A stretch of 8,758 nucleotides of DNA from Roseomonas sp. (lineage in GTDB: Bacteria > Pseudomonadota > Alphaproteobacteria > Acetobacterales > Acetobacteraceae), in the NCBI GenBank assembly GCA_020249415.1, contig JADCFR010000071.1, positions 1-8,758 on the forward strand, given 5' to 3'. This document shows positions 1-5,293 of the stretch, piece after piece. Each line of letters opens with the position of its first letter. The stretch's first letter is position 1. Position numbers and translations under genes: made by a program. Below the pieces are notes generated by a model. The model had not been told where the DNA came from. It was given only the letters and a program-made list of their open reading frames with translations, and did no database searches.

Positions 1-38
1 GCCGCGGTGATCACCACGCCATTGGAACGCCCGCCCAC
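1..38 (-). other. possible start of a further minus-strand gene at the window edge
   Basis: Past the amber stop of the exported-protein gene, the same minus-strand frame stays open to the window edge and reads like protein (TFVGGRSNGVVITA). It could be the N-terminus of the next gene of the operon, with GTG at 38-36 or a later GTG as start. No clear ribosome binding site is seen. It could also be a C-terminal continuation of the upstream gene cut by the TAG at 47-45. About a dozen codons are visible, too few to name a family. Confidence 0.25.
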
Positions 39-44
39 AAAGGT

Positions 45-713
45 CTAGATGCGTGATGCATAGCCCTGCGCCAGTATCATCGCAGTCGGCAGGTCAATCG
101 CAATCCGCCCCGCCATGGCGATCCGCGCCTCCTGCCCTGTATTGCCAAGCCGGCCGGCCAATTCCACCGCGCAGATCGCGACCAGCACCTGCCGTGCTTC
201 GATCCGTGAAAGCCCCTCGGCACGGCAGGTCACGCCGCGTGGGCTATCGGGCACGGGCAATTCAAAAGTGACACCGGGCGCAATGCGCCGCGCCGTCAGG
301 CTCCAGCTTTCAAATTGCCGGCGCCAGGGAAGCAGCGCGCCATCGCGCTCGGCATCGGGCGGGTCATGGGTGAAGCTTGTGATACCGCCATTATCGCGGC
401 GCAGGACTGCCAGCCTTTCGCCACGCAACGCCTCTGGCGCCAGCATAAGGCGCGTCGCGCGCGCCGGCGCATCACGCTCCACGCCCGCAACGCTCAGGCA
501 ATCGCGCCGCGGCGCGCGGTCCAGCCTTTCCCATTGCTCACGGCAGAGCTTCCGCCACGGCCCCCAAGCCGCGCCACCAATCGCCACTGGCGCCGTGGCG
601 GGCGTGACGGGTGCGCTGAGCGGCAGAGGCGGCGCCACGCTGCGCCAATCCGGCGCTTGAGCATAGGCGCTCGCCCCGCAAAGGCCGAGCGCAAGCAGCA
701 GCAGGCGCAGCAC
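45..713 (-). CDS. small exported protein of unknown function
   Basis: I do not recognise a family. The 222-residue product begins with a clear Sec signal peptide: MLR, a leucine-rich core over residues 4-12, then a small-residue region (GASAYAQA) that fits signal peptidase I cleavage near residue 18 or 20. No lipobox is evident, so a soluble periplasmic protein is likely. The mature part has a Pro/Ala-rich linker (residues 21-48), a Trp-rich segment with Cys57 and Cys72, and later Cys163 and Cys181. Four cysteines in an exported protein could form two disulfides. The start is GTG at 713-711, three bases after the stop of the dehydrogenase gene. It has no good Shine-Dalgarno sequence, so translational coupling is likely. 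The start is chosen because it gives an intact signal peptide. The frame ends in TAG at 47-45, and readable sequence follows it. Confidence 0.72.
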   Translation of the reverse strand: MLRLLLLALGLCGASAYAQAPDWRSVAPPLPLSAPVTPATAPVAIGGAAWGPWRKLCREQWERLDRAPRRDCLSVAGVERDAPARATRLMLAPEALRGERLAVLRRDNGGITSFTHDPPDAERDGALLPWRRQFESWSLTARRIAPGVTFELPVPDSPRGVTCRAEGLSRIEARQVLVAICAVELAGRLGNTGQEARIAMAGRIAIDLPTAMILAQGYASRI

Positions 714-716
714 GCG

Positions 717-1805
717 CTAAAACGCGCCCGGCGTAGGGATGGCATTGATGCCAAGGCTGCGCGCCGTATCGGCAAGGATGTCCCAGGTGGTGGCATCCAC
801 CGGAATGCCGCCGGCCAATCGCGCGGCGCGTGTGGCCCTTTCCTTCTCACCAGCCACCAGCACGGGCTGGTCGGGATCAGCGGGCGGGGATGCCTTCACA
901 TGCGCAATCACCGCGGCCATTTCGGAACGGAAGGCGGCCAGGTCGCCAAATCGCGCGGGGTCAATCACGAAGGCAAGCCAGCCATTGACGATGCTGCCAT
1001 CCTTTGTGTGATGCGGCGCCGCTGTCACGCCACCAATCAGCGCCCCGGCCAGGATTTCGCACATGAGCGCAAGCCCATAGCCCTTATGCCCACCAAAGGG
1101 CAGCAGCGCGCCGCGCGGCTGGTCCCGATACAGCACACCCGGATCATTGGAGGGCCTGCCCTTGGCATCCACCAAGGCACCATCCGGCACTGGCTTGCCG
1201 GCATTGAAGGCAACGCGGCATTTGCCAAGTGCGATGGCCGCCGTCGCGAAATCCAGAATCAGCGGGTGTTCGCGCGCCGCCACCGCCGGCACGGCCACGC
1301 AAACCGGATTGGTGGACATGCGCCCATCGGTCCCGCCAAAGGGCGCCACCGCGCCGGGGCCGGATACGCCATTGACGAAATGGACCGAAATCATCCCCGC
1401 CCGCGCCGCCTGTTCACCGTAGGAACCGATGCGCCCCAGATGATGCACATTGCGCAGCGCCATCACCGCATGGCCATGCTGGCGTGCAGCATTGATGGCC
1501 CAATCCATGGTGATGCGCCCGATGCGCTGGCCATAGCCCATCTTGCCGTCAAACACGGCGAGCGATGCTTCCTGCCGCACCGCTTCCGGCATGGCGCCGG
1601 CATTGAGCTTCCCGGCGCGGAGATTTTCCACATAGCGCACCAGCAGCATGATGCCGTGGCTGTCATGGCCTTGCAGATTCGATTCCAGCAAATGATCCGT
1701 GACCATCGCCGCTTCATCTTCGGCGCTGCCGCCAGCGCGGATCATGGCATGCACCAGGCCGCGCAAGGCAGCGGGATCAACGCGGAGCATCGGGGCGGCG
1801 GCCAT
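717..1805 (-). CDS. Ldh2-family malate/L-lactate-type dehydrogenase
   Basis: This 362-residue protein belongs to the Ldh2/YlbC family of NAD(P)-dependent oxidoreductases, which is unrelated in fold to classical lactate and malate dehydrogenases. Family members oxidise or reduce 2-hydroxy acids such as malate, L-lactate, ureidoglycolate or sulfolactate, so the exact substrate cannot be read here. Visible hallmarks are DSHG (residues 48-51), HHLGRIGSYGE (121-131), PFGG...STNP (155-167), a DFATAA...GK segment (185-195) and GGHKGYGLAL (238-247). Length is normal for the family. The frame is open further upstream to 2009, but the start is placed at ATG 1805-1803 because GGAG lies about seven bases before it and homology begins there. 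It is divergent from efp across 189 bp. The exported-protein gene follows after 3 bases, implying co-transcription. Cytoplasmic enzyme; no signal peptide. Confidence 0.88.
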   Translation of the reverse strand: MAAAPMLRVDPAALRGLVHAMIRAGGSAEDEAAMVTDHLLESNLQGHDSHGIMLLVRYVENLRAGKLNAGAMPEAVRQEASLAVFDGKMGYGQRIGRITMDWAINAARQHGHAVMALRNVHHLGRIGSYGEQAARAGMISVHFVNGVSGPGAVAPFGGTDGRMSTNPVCVAVPAVAAREHPLILDFATAAIALGKCRVAFNAGKPVPDGALVDAKGRPSNDPGVLYRDQPRGALLPFGGHKGYGLALMCEILAGALIGGVTAAPHHTKDGSIVNGWLAFVIDPARFGDLAAFRSEMAAVIAHVKASPPADPDQPVLVAGEKERATRAARLAGGIPVDATTWDILADTARSLGINAIPTPGAF

Positions 1806-1994
1806 GGGCTTTCTCCGTTCGGCAGGTGGGGCGCGGCTGAAAGCTTGCCCCAGGGCAGCCCGTTCAGGAAGCCCGCCTCCGCCGCTCGAAGGACCACGAA
1901 GCTTGCCGCGCCCCGCACTGGCCCCTATACCCGCGCGCACATGCCAGCCCGCCCGGGCCGGCCCCGTTTCAACCGCGAAGATGCAGGTATTCCG
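1806..1994. other. divergent intergenic region between the dehydrogenase gene and efp
   Basis: This 189-base spacer must carry the promoters of both divergent genes. The efp promoter is visible at 1903-1931. Two similar words, AAAGCTTGCCCC (from about 1839) and GAAGCTTGCCGC (from about 1899), form a loose direct repeat whose second copy contains the efp -35 hexamer. I could not identify a convincing promoter for the minus-strand gene. Confidence 0.5.
1903..1931 (+). promoter_or_regulatory. sigma70-like promoter for efp
   Basis: TTGCCG (1903-1908) and TATACC (1926-1931) are separated by exactly 17 bases. This is a good housekeeping promoter by the alphaproteobacterial standard of a strong -35 and degenerate -10. 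Transcription would begin near 1938 and give a leader of roughly 57 bases. This is predicted from sequence only. Confidence 0.5.
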
Positions 1995-2561
1995 ATGGCG
2001 AAGATGCAAGCCAACCAGATGCGCGCCGGTATGGTTATTGAATTTGAAGGCCAGCGCTACACCATCCTGAAGCAGAACATCATGATCCCCGGCAAGGGCG
2101 CTGCGGTGATCCAGGTGGAAATGCGCAATGTGAAGACCGGCGCCAAGAAGGACCAGCGCTGGCGCACCGCCGATACGGTGGAGCGGCTCACCACCGAGGA
2201 TAAGGAATTCACCTATTCCTATGAGGATGGCACGAACCTGGTGCTGATGGACCCGGAAACCTTCGAACAGACCCTGGTGCCCAAGGATATCCTGGGCGAC
2301 CGCCTGCCCTTCTTGCAGGAAAACATGACGGTCAATGTGAAGCTGATCGAAGGTGAGCCGGTTTCGATGGACCTGCCTGAGACGGTGACGCTTGAGATTG
2401 TGGAAGCCGATCCGGTGGTGAAGGGCCAGACCGCGTCTTCATCCTATAAGCCGGCGGTGCTTTCCAATGGTGTCAAGGTGATGGTGCCGCCCTTTATCAC
2501 GGCGGGTGAAAAGATTGTGGTGAAGACCGCCGATGGCACCTATTACGAAAGGGCGAAATAA
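1995..2561 (+). CDS. efp: translation elongation factor P
   Basis: EF-P binds ribosomes stalled on consecutive prolines and promotes peptide bond formation. The 188-residue product has the full three-domain length: an N-terminal KOW-like domain (about 1-64), then two OB-fold domains. The tip loop reads IMIPGKGAAV, with the modifiable lysine at position 34. This is the lysine type, as in EpmA/EpmB-modified proteins, rather than the arginine type rhamnosylated by EarP. Whether it is modified cannot be told here. The C-terminal motif GVKVMVPPFITAGEKIVV is typical. The ATG at 1995 is chosen because the family start (MAKMQANQMRAG) aligns there and AGG lies 8 bases upstream. A further in-frame ATG at 1941 falls next to the predicted transcription start. 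The gene is a single transcription unit, divergent from the dehydrogenase, with a weak terminator candidate after it. Confidence 0.97.
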   Translation: MAKMQANQMRAGMVIEFEGQRYTILKQNIMIPGKGAAVIQVEMRNVKTGAKKDQRWRTADTVERLTTEDKEFTYSYEDGTNLVLMDPETFEQTLVPKDILGDRLPFLQENMTVNVKLIEGEPVSMDLPETVTLEIVEADPVVKGQTASSSYKPAVLSNGVKVMVPPFITAGEKIVVKTADGTYYERAK

Positions 2562-2564
2562 GGC

Positions 2565-2609
2565 GGACCGGGCCGGGGGCGACACTGCCCGTCCATTCAT
2601 CTATTTTTT
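2565..2609 (+). terminator. weak intrinsic terminator candidate after efp
   Basis: GGAC-c-GGGC (2565-2573) can pair with GCCC-GTCC (2587-2594), giving eight pairs with one bulged base. A six-T run lies at 2604-2609. The T run is nine bases beyond the stem, which is farther than in a canonical rho-independent terminator, so it may be leaky or processed. Confidence 0.35.
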
Positions 2610-2646
2610 AAGAATAATGGCCCAAGGGTGAAAAATCCCCGGGACG

Positions 2647-2662
2647 TTAAGAGTTTATTAAC
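2647..2662 (+). promoter_or_regulatory. CtrA-type binding site upstream of flagellin 1
   Basis: The sequence matches the full CtrA recognition consensus TTAA-N7-TTAAC exactly (TTAA 2647-2650, seven bases, TTAAC 2658-2662). CtrA is the alphaproteobacterial response regulator that controls cell-cycle and motility genes. In activated promoters its box covers the -35 region. That would place the transcript start near 2690, about 70 bases before the ATG. The box lies 100 bases before the start codon, and a near-identical element occupies the same place before flagellin 2. Confidence 0.7.
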
Positions 2663-2685
2663 CTTCGCATGGTTCTCTCAGCACA

Positions 2686-2703
2686 CGTCGCAAAATGCGG
2701 TGG
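2686..2703 (+). promoter_or_regulatory. inverted repeat CGC-AAAAT-GCG in the flagellin 1 leader
   Basis: CGTCGC (2686-2691) faces GCGGTG (2697-2702) around the loop AAAAT. This gives six pairs in RNA if G-U pairs are allowed, with a core CGC/GCG. The block CGCAAAATGCGGTGG recurs almost unchanged before flagellin 2, at the same distance (27 bases) from the CtrA-type box. It may be a 5'-end RNA hairpin or a DNA operator around the transcript start. Conservation within the pair of leaders is what supports it. Confidence 0.5.
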
Positions 2704-2748
2704 AACAAAAGGTGCCATCACCCTCGCCAGAAGGTGGCGCCGAGGCAA

Positions 2749-2761
2749 CGGAAAAACTCCG
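2749..2761 (+). promoter_or_regulatory. start-adjacent hairpin masking the flagellin 1 ribosome binding site
   Basis: CGGA (2749-2752), loop AAAAC, TCCG (2758-2761) forms a four-pair hairpin whose 3' arm touches the ATG at 2762. The 5' arm contains the GGA that would serve as Shine-Dalgarno sequence. Folding would hide it, so translation may need a factor or helper structure to open it. A matching hairpin precedes flagellin 2. Confidence 0.5.
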
Positions 2762-3595
2762 ATGACGTTGAATTCGGTTAATACAAATGTTCAGTCCGTC
2801 ATTGCGCTGCAAGTCCTGAACGGCACCAACCGCGAGCTGTCCACCACACAGAAGCGTGTTTCTACCGGATACCGGGTTGTGGATGCGCGCGATGATGGTG
2901 GCGCATTTGCTGTCGCCCAATCCGTGAAGTCGGACATGGCGGGCGTGGTCGCCGTGAATGAGCAATTGGGCGGTGTAAAAGGTATCCTGGAGACGACTTT
3001 TGCGGCGCTTTCCGTGGTTTCGGATACCATGAAACAGCTTCGCGTGACGCTCACCCGCCTGGCGGATGGTGCCATTAGCACCGATCAGCGCGACACATAT
3101 GAGGAACAATACGTGCTCCTGGCGCAGCAAGTCGCAAGCTTTGTGGGTGATGCCTTTTACAATGGCCGTACCCTGCTTTCGACTGTTTCAGCCAGTGGTG
3201 GTGGGGACATCACAGCCATTCGGAATGAGGAAGGCGGGCTGTTCACCATCGAAGCAGTAAATGGTGCCAATTTGACCCTCCCGCTGACCGCACCAACAAG
3301 TGCTGCCCAGGCGCAGAGCTGGATCCAGAATGGCGGCAATTTTGACGACGTGACCATTGAGATCAGCAAAGCGCTCAATCGTTTTGGGGCTGCGATGGCC
3401 TTTGTGGGAGACCAGATAAGCTATAACTTCAAAAAAATGGACGCCATGACCGTTGGCCTTGGCTCACTTGTAGATGCCGATCTGGCCCGGGAGAGTTCGA
3501 CGCTTGAAGGGCTTAGGGTCCGCCAGCAGCTTGGGGTCCAGACTTTGGGCTTGGCCAATCAGGGGCCGCAGGTTCTGCTTAACCTCTTCCGCTGA
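2762..3595 (+). CDS. flagellin 1 (flagellar filament subunit)
   Basis: Flagellin is exported by the flagellar type III apparatus and polymerises into the filament. This 277-residue copy has the conserved N-terminal D0/D1 helices (NSVNTN near the start; QKRVSTGYRVVDARDDGGAFAVAQ at about 30-54, the counterpart of the canonical R-STG-R-N-A-DD-AG-A signature). It ends with the conserved C-terminal D1/D0 helices (RQQLGVQTLGLANQGPQVLLNLFR). The central segment is short and D2/D3 domains are absent, as in many alphaproteobacterial flagellins. The frame is open back to 2669, but homology starts with MTLNSVNTN at 2762. The gene is preceded by a CtrA-type box, an inverted repeat and a hairpin over its ribosome binding site, and is followed by a strong terminator. 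It is paralogous to flagellin 2, and the last 36 coding bases are nearly identical between them. Confidence 0.95.
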   Translation: MTLNSVNTNVQSVIALQVLNGTNRELSTTQKRVSTGYRVVDARDDGGAFAVAQSVKSDMAGVVAVNEQLGGVKGILETTFAALSVVSDTMKQLRVTLTRLADGAISTDQRDTYEEQYVLLAQQVASFVGDAFYNGRTLLSTVSASGGGDITAIRNEEGGLFTIEAVNGANLTLPLTAPTSAAQAQSWIQNGGNFDDVTIEISKALNRFGAAMAFVGDQISYNFKKMDAMTVGLGSLVDADLARESSTLEGLRVRQQLGVQTLGLANQGPQVLLNLFR

Positions 3596-3625
3596 GCCCA
3601 GCGGGCTGGCAGGCCTTGGCCCGAA

Positions 3626-3656
3626 AGCGTCCAGCCCTGTGCTGGGCGCTTTTTTT
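3626..3656 (+). terminator. strong intrinsic terminator after flagellin 1
   Basis: AGCGTCCAGC (3626-3635) pairs with GCTGGGCGCT (3641-3650) over ten positions, including one G-U pair, with a five-base loop CCTGT. Seven T residues follow from 3650. This is a textbook rho-independent terminator 30 bases after the stop codon. It separates flagellin 1 transcription from flagellin 2. Confidence 0.9.
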
Positions 3657-3816
3657 GAGTGGCCGCCGGGCAATGCAATGAACCTTTGACAGTGGCGATT
3701 GCCCTGGCGGACACCCTGGTTGATGGGCCCTGGCCTCGCAGAATAGCTGCGCATTAATCTGCCTGGTAAGTCTTGCTAAAGAAAAATTGACCGATCCTTA
3801 GGTTTTCAGTGCCGCG
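3657..3816. other. non-coding spacer between the flagellin 1 terminator and the flagellin 2 promoter region
   Basis: No credible gene is seen. It contains an inverted repeat GGGCAAT (3668-3674) / ATTGCCC (3698-3704) with a 23-base loop. A TTGACA hexamer near 3686 lacks a matching -10 at normal spacing. The AT content rises towards flagellin 2 (3770-3830), as expected for promoter DNA. No match to the sigma54 (-24/-12) or sigma28 consensus at correct spacing was found. Confidence 0.5.
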
Positions 3817-3832
3817 TTTAGTTTTTGTTAAC
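3817..3832 (+). promoter_or_regulatory. CtrA-type binding site upstream of flagellin 2
   Basis: TTTA (3817-3820), seven bases, TTAAC (3828-3832) matches the CtrA consensus TTAA-N7-TTAAC with one mismatch in the first half-site. It lies 101 bases before the ATG, against 100 for the perfect site of flagellin 1. Both sites continue as TTAAC-NN-TCG. The weaker half-site may mean a different strength or timing of expression. Confidence 0.6.
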
Positions 3833-3856
3833 TATCGGCGGTCAAGATGACATTGC

Positions 3857-3874
3857 TCCGCAAAAAGCGGGTGG
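3857..3874 (+). promoter_or_regulatory. inverted repeat CCGC-AAAAA-GCGG in the flagellin 2 leader
   Basis: CCGC (3858-3861), loop AAAAA, GCGG (3867-3870) forms a four-pair stem, extendable by a T-G pair (3857/3871). The block CGCAAAAAGCGGGTGG matches the element before flagellin 1 apart from one substitution and one extra G. It starts exactly 27 bases after the last base of the CtrA-type box in both genes. It is likely the same regulatory element. Confidence 0.5.
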
Positions 3875-3919
3875 CAAACTGGCAATCGCTACTCTGGGTA
3901 GAGCGAGCGCCAATGGAAA

Positions 3920-3931
3920 GGGGAAGACCCC
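3920..3931 (+). promoter_or_regulatory. start-adjacent hairpin masking the flagellin 2 ribosome binding site
   Basis: GGGG (3920-3923), AAGA, CCCC (3928-3931) ends one base before the ATG at 3933, with the purine-rich ribosome binding sequence in the 5' arm. In the register of the flagellin 1 hairpin, the pairs -12/-2 and -11/-3 are kept and -10/-4 changes from A-U to G-C, a covariation. An unmasked GGAAA lies just upstream (3915-3919) and could act as a weaker alternative site. Confidence 0.5.
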
Positions 3932-3932
3932 A

Positions 3933-4760
3933 ATGTCTGCAAATTCTGTCAATACCAACCGGCAGGCCGTATTTGCCCTGCAATCCCTCAATCAAACCAA
4001 TTCCGACCTTGGTGTCGTGCAGAAGCGGGTTTCCACCGGCTTCCGCGTGGCTGACGCGCGCGATGATGGTGGTGCCTTTGCCGTGGCACAGGCGGTACGT
4101 TCCGATGTCGCCGGTGTTACTGCGGTGAATGAGCAACTTGGTGGCGTCAAGGGTGTGCTGCAAACGACCTTTGCAGCGCTCACCCAGGTGTCTGATACCA
4201 TGAGGCAGGCGCGCGCTGCGCTGACCCGCCTTGCCGACGGCGCCATCTCTAGCAGTCAGCGGGCGCAGTATAATGAGCAGTATCAGCAACTGGCTACGCA
4301 GATCACCGACTTCATCGCGGATGCCAAATATAACGGACGCACGCTGCTGTCGACGGATACGGCCGCTGGCGGCGGTCCCATTCAGGGCATTCGCAATGAA
4401 GAAGGTGCTACTTTTACTGTTCAGGCGGAAGATGGGGCCGTCCTGCAGATCACCAACACCACTTTTACCTCTGCCGCTAACGCCCAAGCCTACCTGAATG
4501 GTGGTTTCGTGACCGTGGAGGACAATATTGCGACAGCGCTCAATAAGTTTGGCGCTAATCTGCAGTATATTGAGAACCAAAGCACTTACAACAGCAAAAA
4601 GGTTGACGCCCTGAATGATGGCCTCGGGGCGTTGGTCGATGCCGATCTGGCAAAGGAAAGCTCCAGGCTACAGGCGTTACAGACGCGACAGCAGCTTGGC
4701 GTTCAAACCCTGTCGCTCGCGAACCAGGGGCCGCAGGTTCTGCTTAGCCTCTTCCGCTGA
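3933..4760 (+). CDS. flagellin 2 (flagellar filament subunit)
   Basis: This is the second flagellin, of 275 residues and collinear with flagellin 1. It shares the N-terminal block NSVNTN, QKRVSTGFRVADARDDGGAFAVAQ, the core AVNEQLGGVKG and the TRLADGAIS and YNGRTLLST segments. It shares the C-terminus RQQLGVQTLSLANQGPQVLLSLFR. The central region (about 150-190) diverges most, where surface-exposed residues of the filament are expected. The start is placed at the ATG aligned with flagellin 1 and other flagellins. The frame can be read back to a TTG at 3825, but there is no ribosome binding site there. The gene has its own CtrA-type box and leader, separated by a terminator from flagellin 1. It is followed by a hairpin spacer and flbT, so some transcripts may run into flbT-flaF. 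The two copies probably arose by tandem duplication including the leader. Confidence 0.95.
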   Translation: MSANSVNTNRQAVFALQSLNQTNSDLGVVQKRVSTGFRVADARDDGGAFAVAQAVRSDVAGVTAVNEQLGGVKGVLQTTFAALTQVSDTMRQARAALTRLADGAISSSQRAQYNEQYQQLATQITDFIADAKYNGRTLLSTDTAAGGGPIQGIRNEEGATFTVQAEDGAVLQITNTTFTSAANAQAYLNGGFVTVEDNIATALNKFGANLQYIENQSTYNSKKVDALNDGLGALVDADLAKESSRLQALQTRQQLGVQTLSLANQGPQVLLSLFR

Positions 4761-4766
4761 TACCAA

Positions 4767-4790
4767 ACGGAGCGCGGGGTTAATCTCCGT
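4767..4790 (+). promoter_or_regulatory. ACGGAG/CTCCGT hairpin with an alternative pairing to the flbT ribosome binding site
   Basis: ACGGAG (4767-4772) can pair perfectly with CTCCGT (4785-4790) around a 12-base loop. The same word ACGGAG recurs at 4844-4849 as the Shine-Dalgarno region of flbT, so CTCCGT could instead pair there and hide it. The two structures are mutually exclusive. Six-base matches can arise by chance, so the switch is a hypothesis. Confidence 0.35.
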
Positions 4791-4806
4791 GACCCGAACC
4801 TAATCT

Positions 4807-4834
4807 GGTGGCGCCGGCTCAGGCCGGGGCCACC
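4807..4834 (+). promoter_or_regulatory. strong hairpin between flagellin 2 and flbT, without a U-tract
   Basis: GGTGGC-g-CCGGC and GCCGG-g-GCCACC form eleven G/C-dominated pairs with one G-G mismatch and a TCAG tetraloop. No T run follows on either strand (the + strand continues AACCCAAAAACGG), so it is not a standard terminator. It could stabilise the 3' end of abundant flagellin mRNA, mark a processing site, or attenuate readthrough into flbT-flaF and so keep regulator levels well below flagellin levels. Confidence 0.6.
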
Positions 4835-4856
4835 AACCCAAAAACGGAGACAAAAA

Positions 4857-5282
4857 ATGTCAACGCTCGTTCTCGAACTCCGCCAAGGCGATATGATGAT
4901 CGTCAATGGCGCACCCATTCGGTTTCGCAACCGCGCGCGAATTGAACTCACTGCCAAGGCGCGCTTCCTTTTCGGCAAGCAATTGATGACGCCCGATATG
5001 GCCAATACCCCGGCCAGGCGTATCTATTTTGCCCTGCAGACCGCCTATATCGGCGATCACGAGGAAAGAAAGCTTGGCCTGGAACAGGCAAAGCAGCTTA
5101 TTGCCGAATTTCGCGAAGCCACCACCTCAACGCTTGCGCGAGAATATCTCGATCGCGCCCTGTCCCTCGCTGAGGAAGATCAGTGCTATCAGGCCCTGAA
5201 ATTCGCCCGGCGCGTGATGCGGCATGAAGAAGTGGTGCTGGGCTTGACGCCCATTGCCCAATTCGCCACTGCGACGGAGTGA
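4857..5282 (+). CDS. flbT: flagellin synthesis post-transcriptional regulator FlbT
   Basis: FlbT is a small cytoplasmic alphaproteobacterial regulator. In Caulobacter it binds the 5' untranslated region of flagellin mRNA and links filament synthesis to hook completion. In some other genera it acts positively. The 141-residue product matches the family in length and order: N-terminal beta-rich part (LVLELRQGDMMIVNGAPIRF), middle LTAKARFLFGKQLMTP, and the family hallmark TPARRIYFALQTAYIG (51-66), then a helical C-terminal half (about 75-130). The start at 4857 has GGAGA six bases upstream. The gene ends in TGA at 5280-5282 next to flaF, so the two are likely translationally coupled. It lies 96 bases after flagellin 2 across a spacer with two hairpins. 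Its presumed targets, the two flagellin leaders, lie in the same window. Confidence 0.93.
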   Translation: MSTLVLELRQGDMMIVNGAPIRFRNRARIELTAKARFLFGKQLMTPDMANTPARRIYFALQTAYIGDHEERKLGLEQAKQLIAEFREATTSTLAREYLDRALSLAEEDQCYQALKFARRVMRHEEVVLGLTPIAQFATATE

Positions 5283-5293
5283 AGTCAGACGTC

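Noticed and set aside
315..1994. Very long open frame on the plus strand running into efp (over 550 codons before the efp ATG).
   Set aside because: It is antisense to the dehydrogenase and exported-protein genes, both with clear family or signal features. The translation is Arg/His/Ala-rich without motifs, and EF-P homology begins only at 1995.
1941..1994. Upstream in-frame ATG for efp.
   Set aside because: It would add an Arg/Pro-rich tail absent from EF-P and lies about three bases from the predicted transcription start.
3730..3752. Possible sigma54 promoter (TGGCC...GC) before flagellin 2.
   Set aside because: The GG and GC elements are two bases too far apart and the -12 box is poor.
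3777..3798. TAAA...ACCGATCC resembling a sigma28 flagellar promoter before flagellin 2.
   Set aside because: The spacer is about nine bases instead of about fifteen and the -10 match is partial.
2669..3932. In-frame N-terminal extensions of both flagellins, with a shared ending GKTPM whose codons differ only at third positions.
   Set aside because: Flagellins begin at the MTLNSVNTN or MSANSVNTN position. The flagellin 2 extension lacks any ATG or GTG and has only a TTG without a ribosome binding site. The base changes just before the ATG are better explained by pairing in the start-adjacent hairpins. A ribosome profiling test would settle it.
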